64,000 bases of DNA, taken from the NCBI GenBank assembly GCA_963693365.1, contig CAVNZM010000011.1:7192001-7256000 (forward strand), read 5' to 3'. The translations under genes were made by a program, and so were the position numbers. Source of the DNA: Amoebidium appalachense. Taxonomy: Eukaryota > Ichthyosporea. Shown here one piece after another: positions 51,876 through 63,432 of the stretch (positions within the stretch are counted from its first letter, which is position 1; each line of letters begins with the position of its first letter). The notes below the pieces were generated by a model, which was not told where the DNA came from, searched no databases, and was given only the letters and a program-made list of their open reading frames with translations.

Positions 51876-52366
51876 GAGAAGGAGGGAGGAAGCTTGAAGG
51901 TTTTTTTCTTCAAGCTTTTTTTTTTTTTTTTTTTTTTTTTTGGAGGGAATGGGGGGGGGGGGGGGGGGGGTGGGGAGGATGCATGCTAATGTGGGTGTGG
52001 GGTTAGGTTCGGTGGATTTTTTTGTTGTTGTTGTTGTTTTGAAGAGGGTGTGGGTGTGTGTGTGTGGGGGGGGGGGGGGGGGGGGGACAGTACATTTGTT
52101 GTAAGGAGCAAAGGTTGTTGTAGACGCCTTTGTTGTTTGGCACGGGACACCACGATGGAAAAGAGGAAGAAAGACTTGGGGAGTACATGCTTTGTGACGT
52201 AACATGGTGTATAACGTGGAAGGGGGATGTAGAGGTGTATTTGGAAGTGTGTGTGTGTGTGTTTTGGGGTGGGGAGGGGAAGGGGGAGGGGGGAGTGGGG
52301 GGGAGGGGCAGGAAGAACTCTTCGGGGAGACACGTGTGCGTGCGTGCGTGTGTGTGTGGTGGTGGT

Positions 52367-52402
<36 letters not shown>

Positions 52403-52831
52403 GGGCGGAAGAGGTTGAAGCAGTATAGTTGTTTTCTTCGAAGAGAAAGTGCTGGTGGTTTTTACCTTCTGGGGAACTCCTGTCACCATTCAAAGCAGGT
52501 GAACTTGGGGACAAGTGGTCGAGAGTTCTGACAATACCCTCCTCCCCCCCCCCCTCCCCCCCCCCCCCCCCCCCCCGTCCTGCCCCCCCTCTTCCCCCCT
52601 TCCCCTGTTCACCCTCGCGTTCTGCTCTCCTCCTTGTCCCCACCTCTCCCCCTCTCTTCCCCATTTCCCCTGCCCCTTCCCTCCCCGACACCGCATCTGT
52701 GCTGACATACATGCACATACATGCTCCCCCACAACTGCGCACACTGTCAGACGCACACAGACCCCCCCCCCCCCCCCCCCCCACACACACACATCTTTTC
52801 ACTCCAACCCCCGCTTCGCCTGCCGCCACAC

Positions 52832-52907
<76 letters not shown>

Positions 52908-53935
52908 TCACTGCGCGTGAGTTCTTCAAGGGTGCGGTGTACGAGAAGTGCCTAGCACCTAAGGGGGAGGCGACAAGGAGAGACCTAACGAACAACACCA
53001 AGGAACTGGTGGTGGAGGCAGAGTTGGGAAAGAATGTATACGTGCACGGGGAGCCTGTGGATGTGCACGTGCGAGTGCGCAACGACACCTCGAGCCAGGT
53101 AATTATACATTTAGTGCAATATATATTTTAAAAAGGGGGGGAGGCTGATAGTGGGGGATGCGGGGGGGAGGAAGGGGGATCGGTTTGTTGGGGGGGGGGG
53201 GGGGGGGGGGGGGAGGGGGAGGGGGGGGGGGAGCTGAGAGGGGAATGGGGGAGAGAATGTGTACGGGGAAGGAGAGCTTGTGGATGCGCACGTGCGCGTG
53301 CGCAATGATACATCGAGCCAGGTAATGTGATTCAGAGGGGAGAGGGGGGGGATGATGAGGAGTGGTCCAAGGGGGGATGAGGAGAGGTGGGGGAATATGA
53401 TGTAGTGTTAGGGGGGAAGGCGGGTAGTGGGGGAGAGGGAGGGGAGGAGGGAAAGGCAATGTGTGTGTGGGGGGGGGGGGGGGGGGGGGGGGGGATGTGA
53501 GGAAGAGTGTGTACGTGCAGGGGATGCCCGTGGATGTGCACATGGGTGTGTGCAACCACATTTCGAGCAAGGCAACTGTAGTTATAAGCAGGGGGAGGAA
53601 TGGTGAAAGTGGGGGAGAGGGGAGGCGGGTGGTAATGTGGGCAGGGTGGGGTGGGATTTTGGGGGCGGATATGAGGGGTTGTGTGGTGTTTTTTTTTTTT
53701 TTTTGGAAGGGGGGGGGGGAGGGGGTTAGTGAAGGTGTGATAGGGAAGTGAAGGGGTTGGGGGGGAGGGGCGGGGGCGGGAGGGGGTGAAGGGGAGGGAC
53801 GGAAGAGAGGTTTGAAATGTCGGGGGGAGGGGGGGGGGGGGGGGGGGGGGGGGATAGGGGATGGGGTGATATGTGAGAGGGCGGACAAGGGGATGGGGTG
53901 GAGGACGGAGGGGGGGGGGTGGGGGTGGGAGTGTT

Positions 53936-53984
<49 letters not shown>

Positions 53985-55681
53985 ACTGGTGCTTGGTTTC
54001 CCTTGTGGTTTGAACCCTCTTGAATTTGGGGTTTCACAGGTCAAATCGATTAGTTAAGAGTTTTGGGAGAGAGCATTGTTCGTTTTCTTTGTACAGGCTT
54101 GGATTGGTTTCAACTACACGTGTCAAGACAGGAGCAATGTGTGTGTCTGTGTGTAGATGTATAGGCACGTGTTTTACTTACATTAGCCAGGAATGGGGAT
54201 GTGCTCTGGTACAAGCCGTTCATGGTCATACATTTGGAATGGTTGTGTGCTGAACCATCGTGTTTGGGGTTTCACAGGTCAAGTCGATCACGTGCAAGAT
54301 CTACCAGAAGGTATCCTTCGACATTCCACAGAAGGAGACCCACCAAATAAGGAAACAGCGTGTGGCTTTCGTGGAGAACGATGAGGGGTGCCCCCTGGCT
54401 AAGGGCGAGGTGTGTACGTGTGTGTGTGAGTGTGGGGGGGGGGGGGGGGGGGGGGGGAGGGGCAGATGGGGTGGGTGGGTGCGGGGGTGCGGTTGTTCCG
54501 GTGTGGGTGTGAATGTGGGGGTGGGGGGACGAAGGGCCGTTTTATGCATGTGCCCTTGTTTTTGTGTGTGTGTATGTGTGCGTGCGCGCGCGCGCGTGCA
54601 CGTGCGCGCACGATTGCAATGGCGTATGTGCGCTGGTGTTCATTTTCATTTTTTTTATTATTTTTTTTTTGCATTTTTCCCAAGGTAGGAGAAAAGAGTG
54701 TTTTCGAACATTGCTGTTTGCATGAATCAACCCAAACACACACACACACACACAAACTTACACTTAAAAAAAAAAGTACACACACACACGCACACACACA
54801 CAGAGACTCGGTACCCCTGAGTACATTATTCTCGGTCCACCCACCTATCTAACGTATCCCAGACTGCCGCATTCAAGAATGCACACGTTAGGGTGTGCCC
54901 GCTCTTCCGCTCTCGCTTACGGCTGCATTTACGACACGTAGTAACTACGTGTATCCTTCTCCCCTCCCGCCATTCCCTATGACCCCTACCCCCCCCCCCC
55001 CCCCCCCCCCCGTCTCCTCCCAGCTCCTCCCCCCCCCAAAGACCGCAACTAAAAGGGCAAAAAAAAAAAAAAAAAACCACCACCACCACCCACCCCTTTC
55101 ACCACCGTTATTCGTTGACTGAGTGTTTTTTGGTTTGTTGGGTTACCAGTTTTGCTGTGTTTTCTGCCCCTGCGTTTTTTGGTTCTGCCCCGGTGGGATT
55201 TGCCTTTGCCAATATGACCAATCACCCTTCCTGTTCTCCGGTCAAACCAACCCGCAAGCCCGCGTGCACACACATACACACACACACTTGCTCACTCGCT
55301 CGCTCTCCAGCTCGCTCACATACAGACACACACCCTCCCCCTGCACATGCGCGAGCGGGCGCACAGACACTACGCACACACACACACAACCATCCACCCA
55401 CCCACACACCCACCCATTCACCCGTCCACCCACACAACACCGACCCACCCCACACACAGCTATCACGAGACTTCACCCTCACCCCAGAGGTGGACCCAGC
55501 AAACAAACTGCTGTGTCTGCGAGCAGTGGCGGAGGGTGCCGATGCCTCTACCCCACGTGTGCTTGCACCCAGCGCCACATATTACGACACACGTACGGAG
55601 AGGCCCGAGAGCATGAAGATCCACTTCAGCATCGTGTACACGGTCAAGGTGTGTAATCTTACGGGTTGTATTGCCTACATC

Positions 55682-55770
<89 letters not shown>

Positions 55771-57927
55771 GCACACACAGGCACACACACCAGCTACGGC
55801 TGTGCTCTGTTCATCTTCTCTATTGCAGGCTGTTTTAATGGTTTTACATTACGTCGACGTTTTGTGTCCTTGTGGCTTTGTACTGTGTGCAAATTCCTAT
55901 CCTTCTTCTCCTCCCCCCCACACCCTCCCCCCCCCCCCCCCCCCCCCCCCCGCTCCTCCTTCACGGGAATCTTTGATATCGTGGATGACTTGGGGCTCTT
56001 TGAAGATGGGCTCTACTTCTATGCATACTCTCAGTGTGCGCTTTACATAGTCTGATCCATGTTGTCTGTCGTTTCCGTGTAATTCCTTCATATCCTGTGA
56101 GGCATTCTGAAGATGTTCTGTTCTGTAACACGTTTCAAACGCCTTCCCCCCTGCTCACATCTGAGCGAGACGGGTGACCCACCCATGTTTAAGAAAGTCG
56201 TATCTGAGTTAAGTTTTGTCGATGAGCCTCAGTGTATGGGTCGAAACTTGCTTACTGTGGATGACTTGGGCCATTCCTCAGGATGGGCTCTACTTACCGT
56301 GCATACTCGTGGCATGTTTTGCACTGTGCATTGTGTTGTCTGTTATAATTGATTGTAAACTTCGTACTCTTTAACATATCCTAACCTCACTCTTCCCCCC
56401 CCCCCCCCCCCCCCCCGCCTCCCCCGCCCTCCCGCCCCCTTCCTCCAGGTGTCTCTGCGGCTTGGTCTTGGGCGCAAGCTCTCAGTTTCTCTGCCGTTCA
56501 CACTTTCCGACAGCACTGCAAACATTGGGGAGATTCTGCCCAGAGCTCACCGCATGCCCAGCTACCACGTCAAGGCTAGCAAATCCTTCCTGAGGCTGTC
56601 GAAGGCAAAGGTACTGTGTGCACATGTACTGCTTGCACATATACTGCTTGCACGTGGACTGCTTGCACGGGTACTGCTTGTAGGTGTACTGTTTGCACGC
56701 ACATGTACTGCTTGCACATGTACTGTTTGTTCCAAAGGTACTGTTTGCACGTGGACTGCTTGCACGTGTACTGTGTGCACGTGGACTGCTTGCACGTGGA
56801 CTGCTTGCACGTGGACTGCTTGCACGTGGACTGCTTGCACGTGTACTCAAAGTGTAAAGGGAAAGGCAACACAGTGTGCCAAAAGCAGTGTGCATTCTGA
56901 CCGAATACAGTGTTCATGCATCCATTTCCTTGCAAGTTATCCCTGTACATCAAACAAACGATAATGCCAGATGCACAGGCCAGCGCCTACCCACCCCGCA
57001 CACAAGCACACGGACAACCAGACACACACGCACTCGCACTCATACCTCACACTGTGCAGTTCAAAAGAACTGGACGGCTTCTGCTTATTATGCATACTCC
57101 TTATGTATGCTCTGCGATGTGCAATGTGCAATGTGCATTGACCGTTGTGAATGTGTGCATTGTACTCTATAACACATTCTGACCCCCCTCCCCCACTCCC
57201 CCCCTCCTCCTCCCCATCCTTTCCTCCTCTCACACAGGTTGAGGCCGTGCCCGAGTATGGGCGTGAGGAGGCGCTATTGGAGGAAGAGCGGAGGCGGAAG
57301 TTGGAAGAAGAAATTGCGGCCAATCAGGGAGGCCTAAAGGCCATCGTGGGCAAGGTAATCCACTTACCCCCCCCCCCCCCCCCCCCCCCAATGGTATTTG
57401 GGAGAATGCGCTGTTATTTTCCCCTTTATTGGATGTGTGTTTCTGCCCTCCCTCCAACTTATGGAAATTTTGTGTCTCCACCCGTTCATGGAAACGTGTC
57501 TACTCATTACTCACTTCCTCTCCCTCTGATAATAATCGGCCCTGCCCGTTCGAGGGAATCTTGAATGTACATGTAGTTGGTCGACTTTTTGTGTGTTTGC
57601 GCTTTGGTTGGTTGTTTTCTCTCTTTTTCAGTTGTATACCCCCCGCCCCCTCCAACAGCTTGTGCAAGGATAGGCACCGTCAAATGTCACATCTCTGTTC
57701 TGGCATTCATGCCTTCGGAATTGAGCTTTTTGCCTCGATGATTATTGTTCATTTTTCCCCTGTGTTTTTGACCCTGCTCCGACCGTTAGCATACATGAGC
57801 ACACATAAGCTTGCACTCTTCCTCACATTGCTACACACATACACCAACCAAAAAACAACTCGCACTCCCACATACACATACACACACACATGCACAAAAC
57901 TGACTTGCTCGTACATCCGCTCAATTG

Positions 57928-57965
<38 letters not shown>

Positions 57966-58057
57966 ACACGCTCACGCTATTTCTTTCTCCCTCACTGAGT
58001 CACTCACTCGCTGACTCATTCACGGTGGCACTCCCTCCCCCCCCCCTGTACACCCCC

Positions 58058-58094
<37 letters not shown>

Positions 58095-58425
58095 CCCCCC
58101 CCCCCACCTCCCCGCACCATACACACACACACACACACATACACAGGCCGCCTCACTCGTCAGCCAACCAGGCAGCAAGGAGACGGTTTCCAAGCCCACA
58201 GCCCCTGCCACGATCGAAGAGGAAGCCACGACCTCCACCAACAACCAATTAAGCACCACCCGTCTAATTGCTCTCAACGACACAACAGACAAGGCCTCCC
58301 TGTCTCTCAACAGAACGGGGACCGCAAGTGCGCGGTCTTCGTTTGTGTCTGCTGATTTCCACGACGCACAGGAGTATCAGAGTGATGATGAGAGGCTGGT
58401 GGGGTCGGAGGTTGGCGGTGAATAG
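49515..58425 (+). CDS. Arrestin family protein
   Basis: Ten exons: 49515-49595, 50009-50161, 50909-51032, 51103-51122 (20-nt microexon), 52904-53098, 54278-54409, 55460-55648, 56449-56610, 57238-57354, 58147-58425, totalling 1452 nt (483 residues). The N-terminal arrestin domain shows FEITFEGDREVYYENDTILG and FDFKIPVPTDLPPTL. The C-terminal domain shows VHGEPVDVHVRVRNDTSSQ, KSITCKIYQKV, MKIHFSIVYTVKVSLRLG and LSVSLPFTLSD. A charged helix (EEERRRKLEEEI) and a Ser/Thr-rich acidic tail (QEYQSDDERL) follow. Arrestins bind phosphorylated or ubiquitin-linked membrane cargo and link it to endocytosis and signalling; the partner here is unknown. The microexon was chosen because exon 3 ends in phase 1 and exon 5 starts in phase 0, and it alone repairs the frame. 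Introns contain echo copies of exon edges, a 15-bp minisatellite at a donor and R1 repeats. Confidence 0.9.
52838..52902. repeat. (CA)n ending at an arrestin acceptor
   Basis: CA array whose last unit plus G is the CAG acceptor of the exon starting at 52904. Confidence 0.9.
53251..53321 (+). repeat. Echo copy 1 of arrestin exon end
   Basis: Repeats the last ~70 nt of the 52904-53098 exon with its donor (CATCGAGCCAG|GTAATG). It is about 150-220 bp downstream of the original and has small changes. Confidence 0.85.
53501..53571 (+). repeat. Echo copy 2 of arrestin exon end
   Basis: A second, more diverged repeat of the same exon end (GTGGATGTGCACATGGGTGT...). The donor GT has become GC (AGCAAG|GCAACT). 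Confidence 0.8.
54011..54056 (+). repeat. Echo copy of arrestin exon 6 acceptor
   Basis: TTTGGGGTTTCACAG followed by GTCAAATCGATTAG duplicates the acceptor and start of the exon at 54278 (TTTGGGGTTTCACAG then GTCAAGTCGATCAC), 238 bp upstream. TAA follows in frame, so use of the copy would truncate the protein. Confidence 0.85.
55684..55768. repeat. (CA)n microsatellite
   Basis: CA array just after an arrestin donor (55649). Confidence 0.95.
55955..56120 (+). repeat. Repeat R1, diverged copy in arrestin intron
   Basis: Carries GTGGATGACTTGGG, GATGGGCTCTACTTCTATGC and CATACTCTCAGTGTGCGCTT, matching R1. Sense to the gene and directly upstream of a second copy. Confidence 0.6.
56150..56396 (+). 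repeat. Repeat R1, copy in arrestin intron before exon at 56449
   Basis: Matches R1 along its length (GAGACGGGTGACCCACCCATG, GGTCGAAACT, ACTGTGGATGACTTGGGCC, CTTCGTACTCTTTAACATAT). It runs into poly-C that becomes the pyrimidine tract of the next acceptor. Confidence 0.75.
56611..56850. repeat. 15-bp minisatellite beginning at a splice donor
   Basis: About 15 degenerate copies of TGCACGTGGACTGCT start exactly at the donor GTACTG of the preceding arrestin exon. Because 15 is a multiple of three, several frames stay open through the array. An internal copy near 56726 repeats an AAAGGTACTG donor-like junction. Confidence 0.9.
57077..57190 (+). repeat. Repeat R1, 3' half in arrestin intron
   Basis: GGCTTCTGCTTATTATGCAT, the TATGTATGCTCTGC core and TATAACACATTCTGA are followed by C-rich DNA that leads into the acceptor at 57237. 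Contains three short GTGCAAT repeats. Confidence 0.75.
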
Positions 58426-58885
58426 AACGGTGTGTGAGCGGTGGGAGGTAGTGAGTGGTGTGGTATGGAACGGTGAGGGGAGGGGGGAGGGGGGGGGGGG
58501 GGGGGGGAACAGGATATGTTCTGGAAGGAGAAGGGGAGGGGGGGGGGGGGGGACGAGAAGTAGGTGATTGTGTGTTTTGAAAATATGCTTACTCTTGGTT
58601 ATATTTGCTCATGGCCTCTGTAAGTCTAGTGTATACATGCAGTTTGTATCATGCACATTTGTAGACTACCATCGTGTGATGCAGATTATTGTTGTGCATG
58701 CGAGCACTCTTCAAAGGGATACTAGTGGGCTCAATTTATACACCATTAATCACACATCGTGTTACTACTGAATAGATTCAATAAACTCTGCCTAACTTCC
58801 AAGGTGCATTTATCGCGTCTCTTGTGATTATATTTGGCTTGTGTGGAGTTTGGGGTGTGTGTGTGTGTGTGTTGGGAGAGGAGGA

Positions 58886-58927
<42 letters not shown>

Positions 58928-59084
58928 CGCATTAGAATAATGAACTATGTCAAGACGGACGACCCTCTTAAACGTGCCTTAGTTCTATTACTAAGTTGAT
59001 GAGTAAATGTGGAATGAGTGTGCACACTATTAGTACATGCTCCAAATATACAAACAGCTCGCCTGATCATTACAAAAAATAGTG

Positions 59085-59127
<43 letters not shown>

Positions 59128-59148
59128 ACATCATACAACTGTTACAAC

Positions 59149-59181
<33 letters not shown>

Positions 59182-59566
59182 CACACACACACACACATGT
59201 CACACACGTGTCGATACACCACCACGTGCACCACCACTCGCTGCCACCTCCACCACACAGAGCACACACTACAACCACCATACACACACATGCATGTTTA
59301 TCAACAAGTGTGCGCACACAAGAAGGCCCACGGGTTTGCCCCCGTCCCTAGCAGAAAGCGAGCTTAGAAAAGCGGCGATAGAGCTTACGGTTGGCCATCA
59401 ACTTGACTCTGTGTGTGTTTGTGCAAAATGTAACTCTTCGCTCGACACATACGCTTGTTTCCGGGGTTGGGGGGGGGGGGGGGGGGGGGGGGGGGGTTTG
59501 CATGCACATGTGTACAATTGAGTCAGGGAACAGATTTGATTGGTTCTTGTTGTTTTTTGGCGCGAA
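58426..59566. other. Arrestin 3' flank and promoter region of the next gene
   Basis: Contains G runs (about 58489-58508, 58538-58552, 58889-58927), a C run (about 59089-59125), CA repeats (about 59150-59200) and a second G run (about 59469-59496). The intervening DNA is unique. The last 60 bp hold an inverted CCAAT (ATTGG at 59539-59543) and an E2F site. No coding exon was recognised. Confidence 0.55.
58780..58785 (+). terminator. Poly(A) signal of the arrestin gene
   Basis: AATAAA in TTCAATAAACTCTG, about 355 nt after the arrestin stop codon. Confidence 0.6.
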
Positions 59567-59567
59567 A
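59556..59567. promoter_or_regulatory. E2F-type site at the start of an unknown gene
   Basis: TTTGGCGCGAAA matches the E2F consensus exactly and touches the proposed ATG at 59567. Confidence 0.5.
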
Positions 59568-60651
59568 TGGACATGGTGGATCAAATACCATTCTTTTTCC
59601 CGCGCTTTTCCGACCAAGGCATAACTCATATCTCCAGCGCCAAAAAGAGGCCCGGCGTTTGACACGAGTGTACATTCCGTAGTACCTACGTAGCACTTGA
59701 AACGCACGTCCCTACCCCTCTTTCTTTTTCGTAGAAACCCCTTCGTTTCGGCTCAAACCTTACAGGGTCGGAGCCCTGCTCTCTCTGCAGATTCCGAGAC
59801 GAAATGAGGAGGTACCGGAACTCATACTGGCTCGCCTTGACCAGATGCTGAGGAGCGGAGAAAACGGGGGTATGTCTGCTTTCCCTTTTCTACCGGCTGT
59901 GGGGGTTTATTTTTTTTCCTGCTGTTTTGGTTTGCTTTTGCTGCTCAACCACGGCGAAGATCTTTTAGCAAGTTCGTGCACTAACCCCAAGGAGCTTGGA
60001 GCAATGGACACCTCACTTCCTTTTTTTTTTCCTGGTGGCTCTGACTCAGAGTCTTCTGCTTTAGCATGATCTGCTTCAATCAATCGGGGTTGAAACTAAC
60101 TTTAAATTCCTACCTTGCGTTCTATTCTTCGTCTTTTCGGACCGGATCGTGTGGTTGCCTTGCTGCGTTTACTTCACATATATACCACGTTTTCTGGATC
60201 TCAAGACAAGGCACTTTACTCCTCCCCCCCCCTCACCCCCCCCCCCCCCCCCCCTCCCCCTCCCTCCCTCCCTCCCTCCCCCCCTCCCTCCCCCTCCCTC
60301 CCTCCCCTTCCTTCCTTCCCTCTCCCACCCTCTTCCCCCTGCTCTGGAAAGCAAGCAAATTCATTGGCATGTCAACTTTCTCCCGGTAGGTACGAAAGCG
60401 GAAACTCTGTGGGCGTTTCCATGTTCTTGGTGTATTGAGGTTGGTCCTGTGGGGAAAGGAGATAGTGCCGTTCTACTCTCACAGCCAACATGTCGTGAGC
60501 GTTCCCCTGTCTCACGAGCAACAACACGTTGCAGACTTCACCGGAAGTAGTACTACATCTGTATTGGCACATTCACACAAGCACTTGTGTGCAGGCAGGC
60601 ACACACGCACACACACATACACACGCACACGCGCGTGCACACACACACACA

Positions 60652-60685
<34 letters not shown>

Positions 60686-60750
60686 CGAGAGCGAGAGAGA
60701 GAGGGGGGGGGAGAGAGAGAGGGGGGGGGGGAGGGGGGGGGGGGGGGGAG

Positions 60751-60790
<40 letters not shown>

Positions 60791-61458
60791 GTGAGTGAGT
60801 GAGTGAGTGAGAGAGAGAGAGAGAGAGAGCACCACAGCCAGAAGGTTTTAACCTGGGGTGCACGTTCCTGCACACACAACTTACGTTGTCAGTGACAAAA
60901 CCGTGGAAATGCCGAGACACAGACACACACCCAACAACCGATAAGACACTTAACAACCGCACCATATAAGAGCGCACATGCACCCAAAGACGACGGCTCG
61001 CACTTATCGGTGCACATAGAAGCCCACCAGAGTATGTTGAACGAAACCACATAGTGTCCCAGTTTCGTTACATATCAAACGAACCCGGTGGTGTTCTCGA
61101 TTAGACAGATGGCTGTTTCTGAATGTCGTTGCAAGGTACAGAAGCGTTTTCATACCTGGTTTTTAAATCACTGAAATCTTGTTTCTGCACAGTGAGCCTT
61201 TCGCGTTGGAGATCACGAAAATTGTCATCGACGTGTTCGAGGCTGACACCAAGTGGTTCAAAGACAGCATCCAACGTGCAAAGGACCTCCGACCCCAGGT
61301 CGAAGAGTCTTTCGCCAATGAAGGTAGGGTCTTGTTGTCTGTTTGTTTTCAGCTTTGGTGTGTTCTGTTGCTTTGCTCGGTTTCTTTCGTCCGCCCCTAA
61401 TGTCCCCTTCCTCCCGTCCCCCCCCCCCCCCCCCCCCCTCCCCCCCCCCCCCAAACAC

Positions 61459-61490
<32 letters not shown>

Positions 61491-62084
61491 TCCGGTCCCT
61501 CCGATTGGTCCCCGCCAGAAAAAAGAGGCAGGAAGGAGAAAGGGGTAAAAAGTCCCCCCCCCCCCTCTTGCAACACACACGCACACACACAAGCAGACAC
61601 ACACAAACTAAAAATAAAGAAACAGTGGGGAGGATTAAGGGGCCTTTAAGGTCAAAAACGGGGTGTTGTGTGCGGTCAAAATGGGTTGGCACAGAGAATG
61701 GGGTGGTGGTTGTGTGTGTGCTTGTGCCTCTCTCTCGATCTGTGTGTGGGTGGGTGGGTGTATGTGTACTTCATGTATATTTGCCGTTGCGCATGTGGTT
61801 TATAGCGTATGTGTTCGTGTGTGTAGGGAGATGGGTTTGGGTGACAAAACTTAGCTTTCACAGGTAGCCTAACCCGCACCTAACCTCCTTGCCTGTCATT
61901 TGGAAACTCTCCCTTGCTTTCACGTGTAAATCCGTGGGGGATAAGGGACCTTTGTTTGGCAGCTGACACGATGTATCCAGGGATTGATGCTTCCCCTTAT
62001 GATCTCTTCGTCCTTCTTTTCAAATGGCAAGGACACCCCCTGATTATCATGTATGGATTATAAAAAGGTACCCCCCCCCCCCCC

Positions 62085-62181
<97 letters not shown>

Positions 62182-62267
62182 CACTCACACACCTGCGTAT
62201 CCTGCCCCTTCCTCCCCTTCCTCCCTCCCGCGCAATTTTTACCATTACATCCACCTACTTTTTATTC

Positions 62268-62322
<55 letters not shown>

Positions 62323-63432
62323 CCCCACCGGTATACTTACAGAAATTGTTCTTTTTTCTGGATGGGAGCTTGAGAGCTTTAGTTATGGGTTTCAATTCCG
62401 TTCCCCTAAGCTCGCCCGTCTCCCCTCTAGATCTCGGGCTGACACCAACTCAGGAGCTGGGGAAATTCCTTAAACTAAAAACTATGTCCGCAGTTACCGC
62501 TTTAGGTACATATCTCTCCTTCACTGGTACTTTGCTCGAAATCGTTCTGGTAATTTATAAAAAACGTACTAGTCCGCCACCCATTGCAGAGCACGCGGGC
62601 CCCAGTGCACTGGATTAATGAGGGATTAAGGGATTGGTCTGGATAGCGGTACATACCCGTCAATTCCAGAATTGACACTCCTTGTTGTGCCCCTTTTTTT
62701 GCAGACGGCGGCGACGCTGAAGAGGAAGGAGGAAAGGTAACCCCCCCCCCCCCCCCCCCCCCCCCCACGGTGACCTACTCATGTTCAAGTGAAACAGTAT
62801 CTGAGTTGGGTTTCGTTAACGAGGGGAATAGGTCGAAACTCGGGTACTGTGGATGACGTGGGCCCCCCCTGAGGATGGGCTCTGCTTATTATGCATACTC
62901 TTTATGTATGGCTTGCATTCTGCATCGTGTTATCCGTTTGTTCTTGTGTACTTCGTACTTTTTGACGCATTCAAACCCCCCCCCCCCCCCCCCCCTCCCC
63001 CCCCGGGAAGGATTAGGCTTTGTAAATGACGGTTGCGTCTTTGCTGAATTGCCTCATGTGAGGATTTTTCCTATCCAGTGTATAGAACATCATCATGCAT
63101 CATCACACACATTTTCACGTTGTACACTGCATCACGTCTCACCCCCACCCCCATCCCCCCCCCACGCACACATACATTTGCATTTCCCTTTTATACCCAT
63201 AGAAAAAAACCTTCACCCCTCCGGTCCAAGCCCTCTTGCACCACACATACGTCCACACACGCATACAATACCATAACAAGAACACTCGATAGGGGAGAGC
63301 ACCGTGTACATGTGATGCACCGAGTGATTATGTCTCATATTCTCTACATTCCTTCCACAGAAAAAGACGAGAGATGGTGGCCGCAGCAGCAAAGGGGCCA
63401 ATCCGTTAGGAGCTCATTCTCGGCCCGGATAA
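59567..63432 (+). CDS. Unrecognised small protein, eight-exon model
   Basis: Exons with matching phases: 59791-59869, 60352-60385, 61109-61135, 61193-61323, 62431-62505, 62705-62736 and 63361-63432 (stop TAA). The start is tentative: ATG at 59567 with a 9-nt exon (donor GTGGAT at 59576) joins in frame to 59791, giving 152 residues. The 60352 exon uses a weak AAG acceptor. The best-supported exon (61193-61323) reads EPFALEITKIVIDVFEADTK, then WFKDSIQRAKDLRPQVEESF, a helical, charged segment. The next gives DLGLTPTQELGKFLKLK. The end is acidic-glycine (DGGDAEEEGGK) then basic (KKTRDGGRSSKG). I do not recognise the family. The E2F site suggests cell-cycle-linked expression (inference). The whole chain of phases closing without a stop is the main support. 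Confidence 0.55.
60656..60829. repeat. GA- and G-rich simple repeat with (GTGA)n
   Basis: GA arrays are broken by G runs and a short GTGA array (about 60786-60808), in an intron of the unknown gene. Confidence 0.9.
62092..62179. repeat. (CA)n microsatellite
   Basis: CA array following a C run, in an intron of the unknown gene. Confidence 0.95.
62769..62976 (+). repeat. Dispersed repeat R1, copy identical to 13 kb copy
   Basis: 207 bp identical to 13259-13465, ending in a C run, in the last intron of the unknown gene and in sense orientation. Confidence 0.95.
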
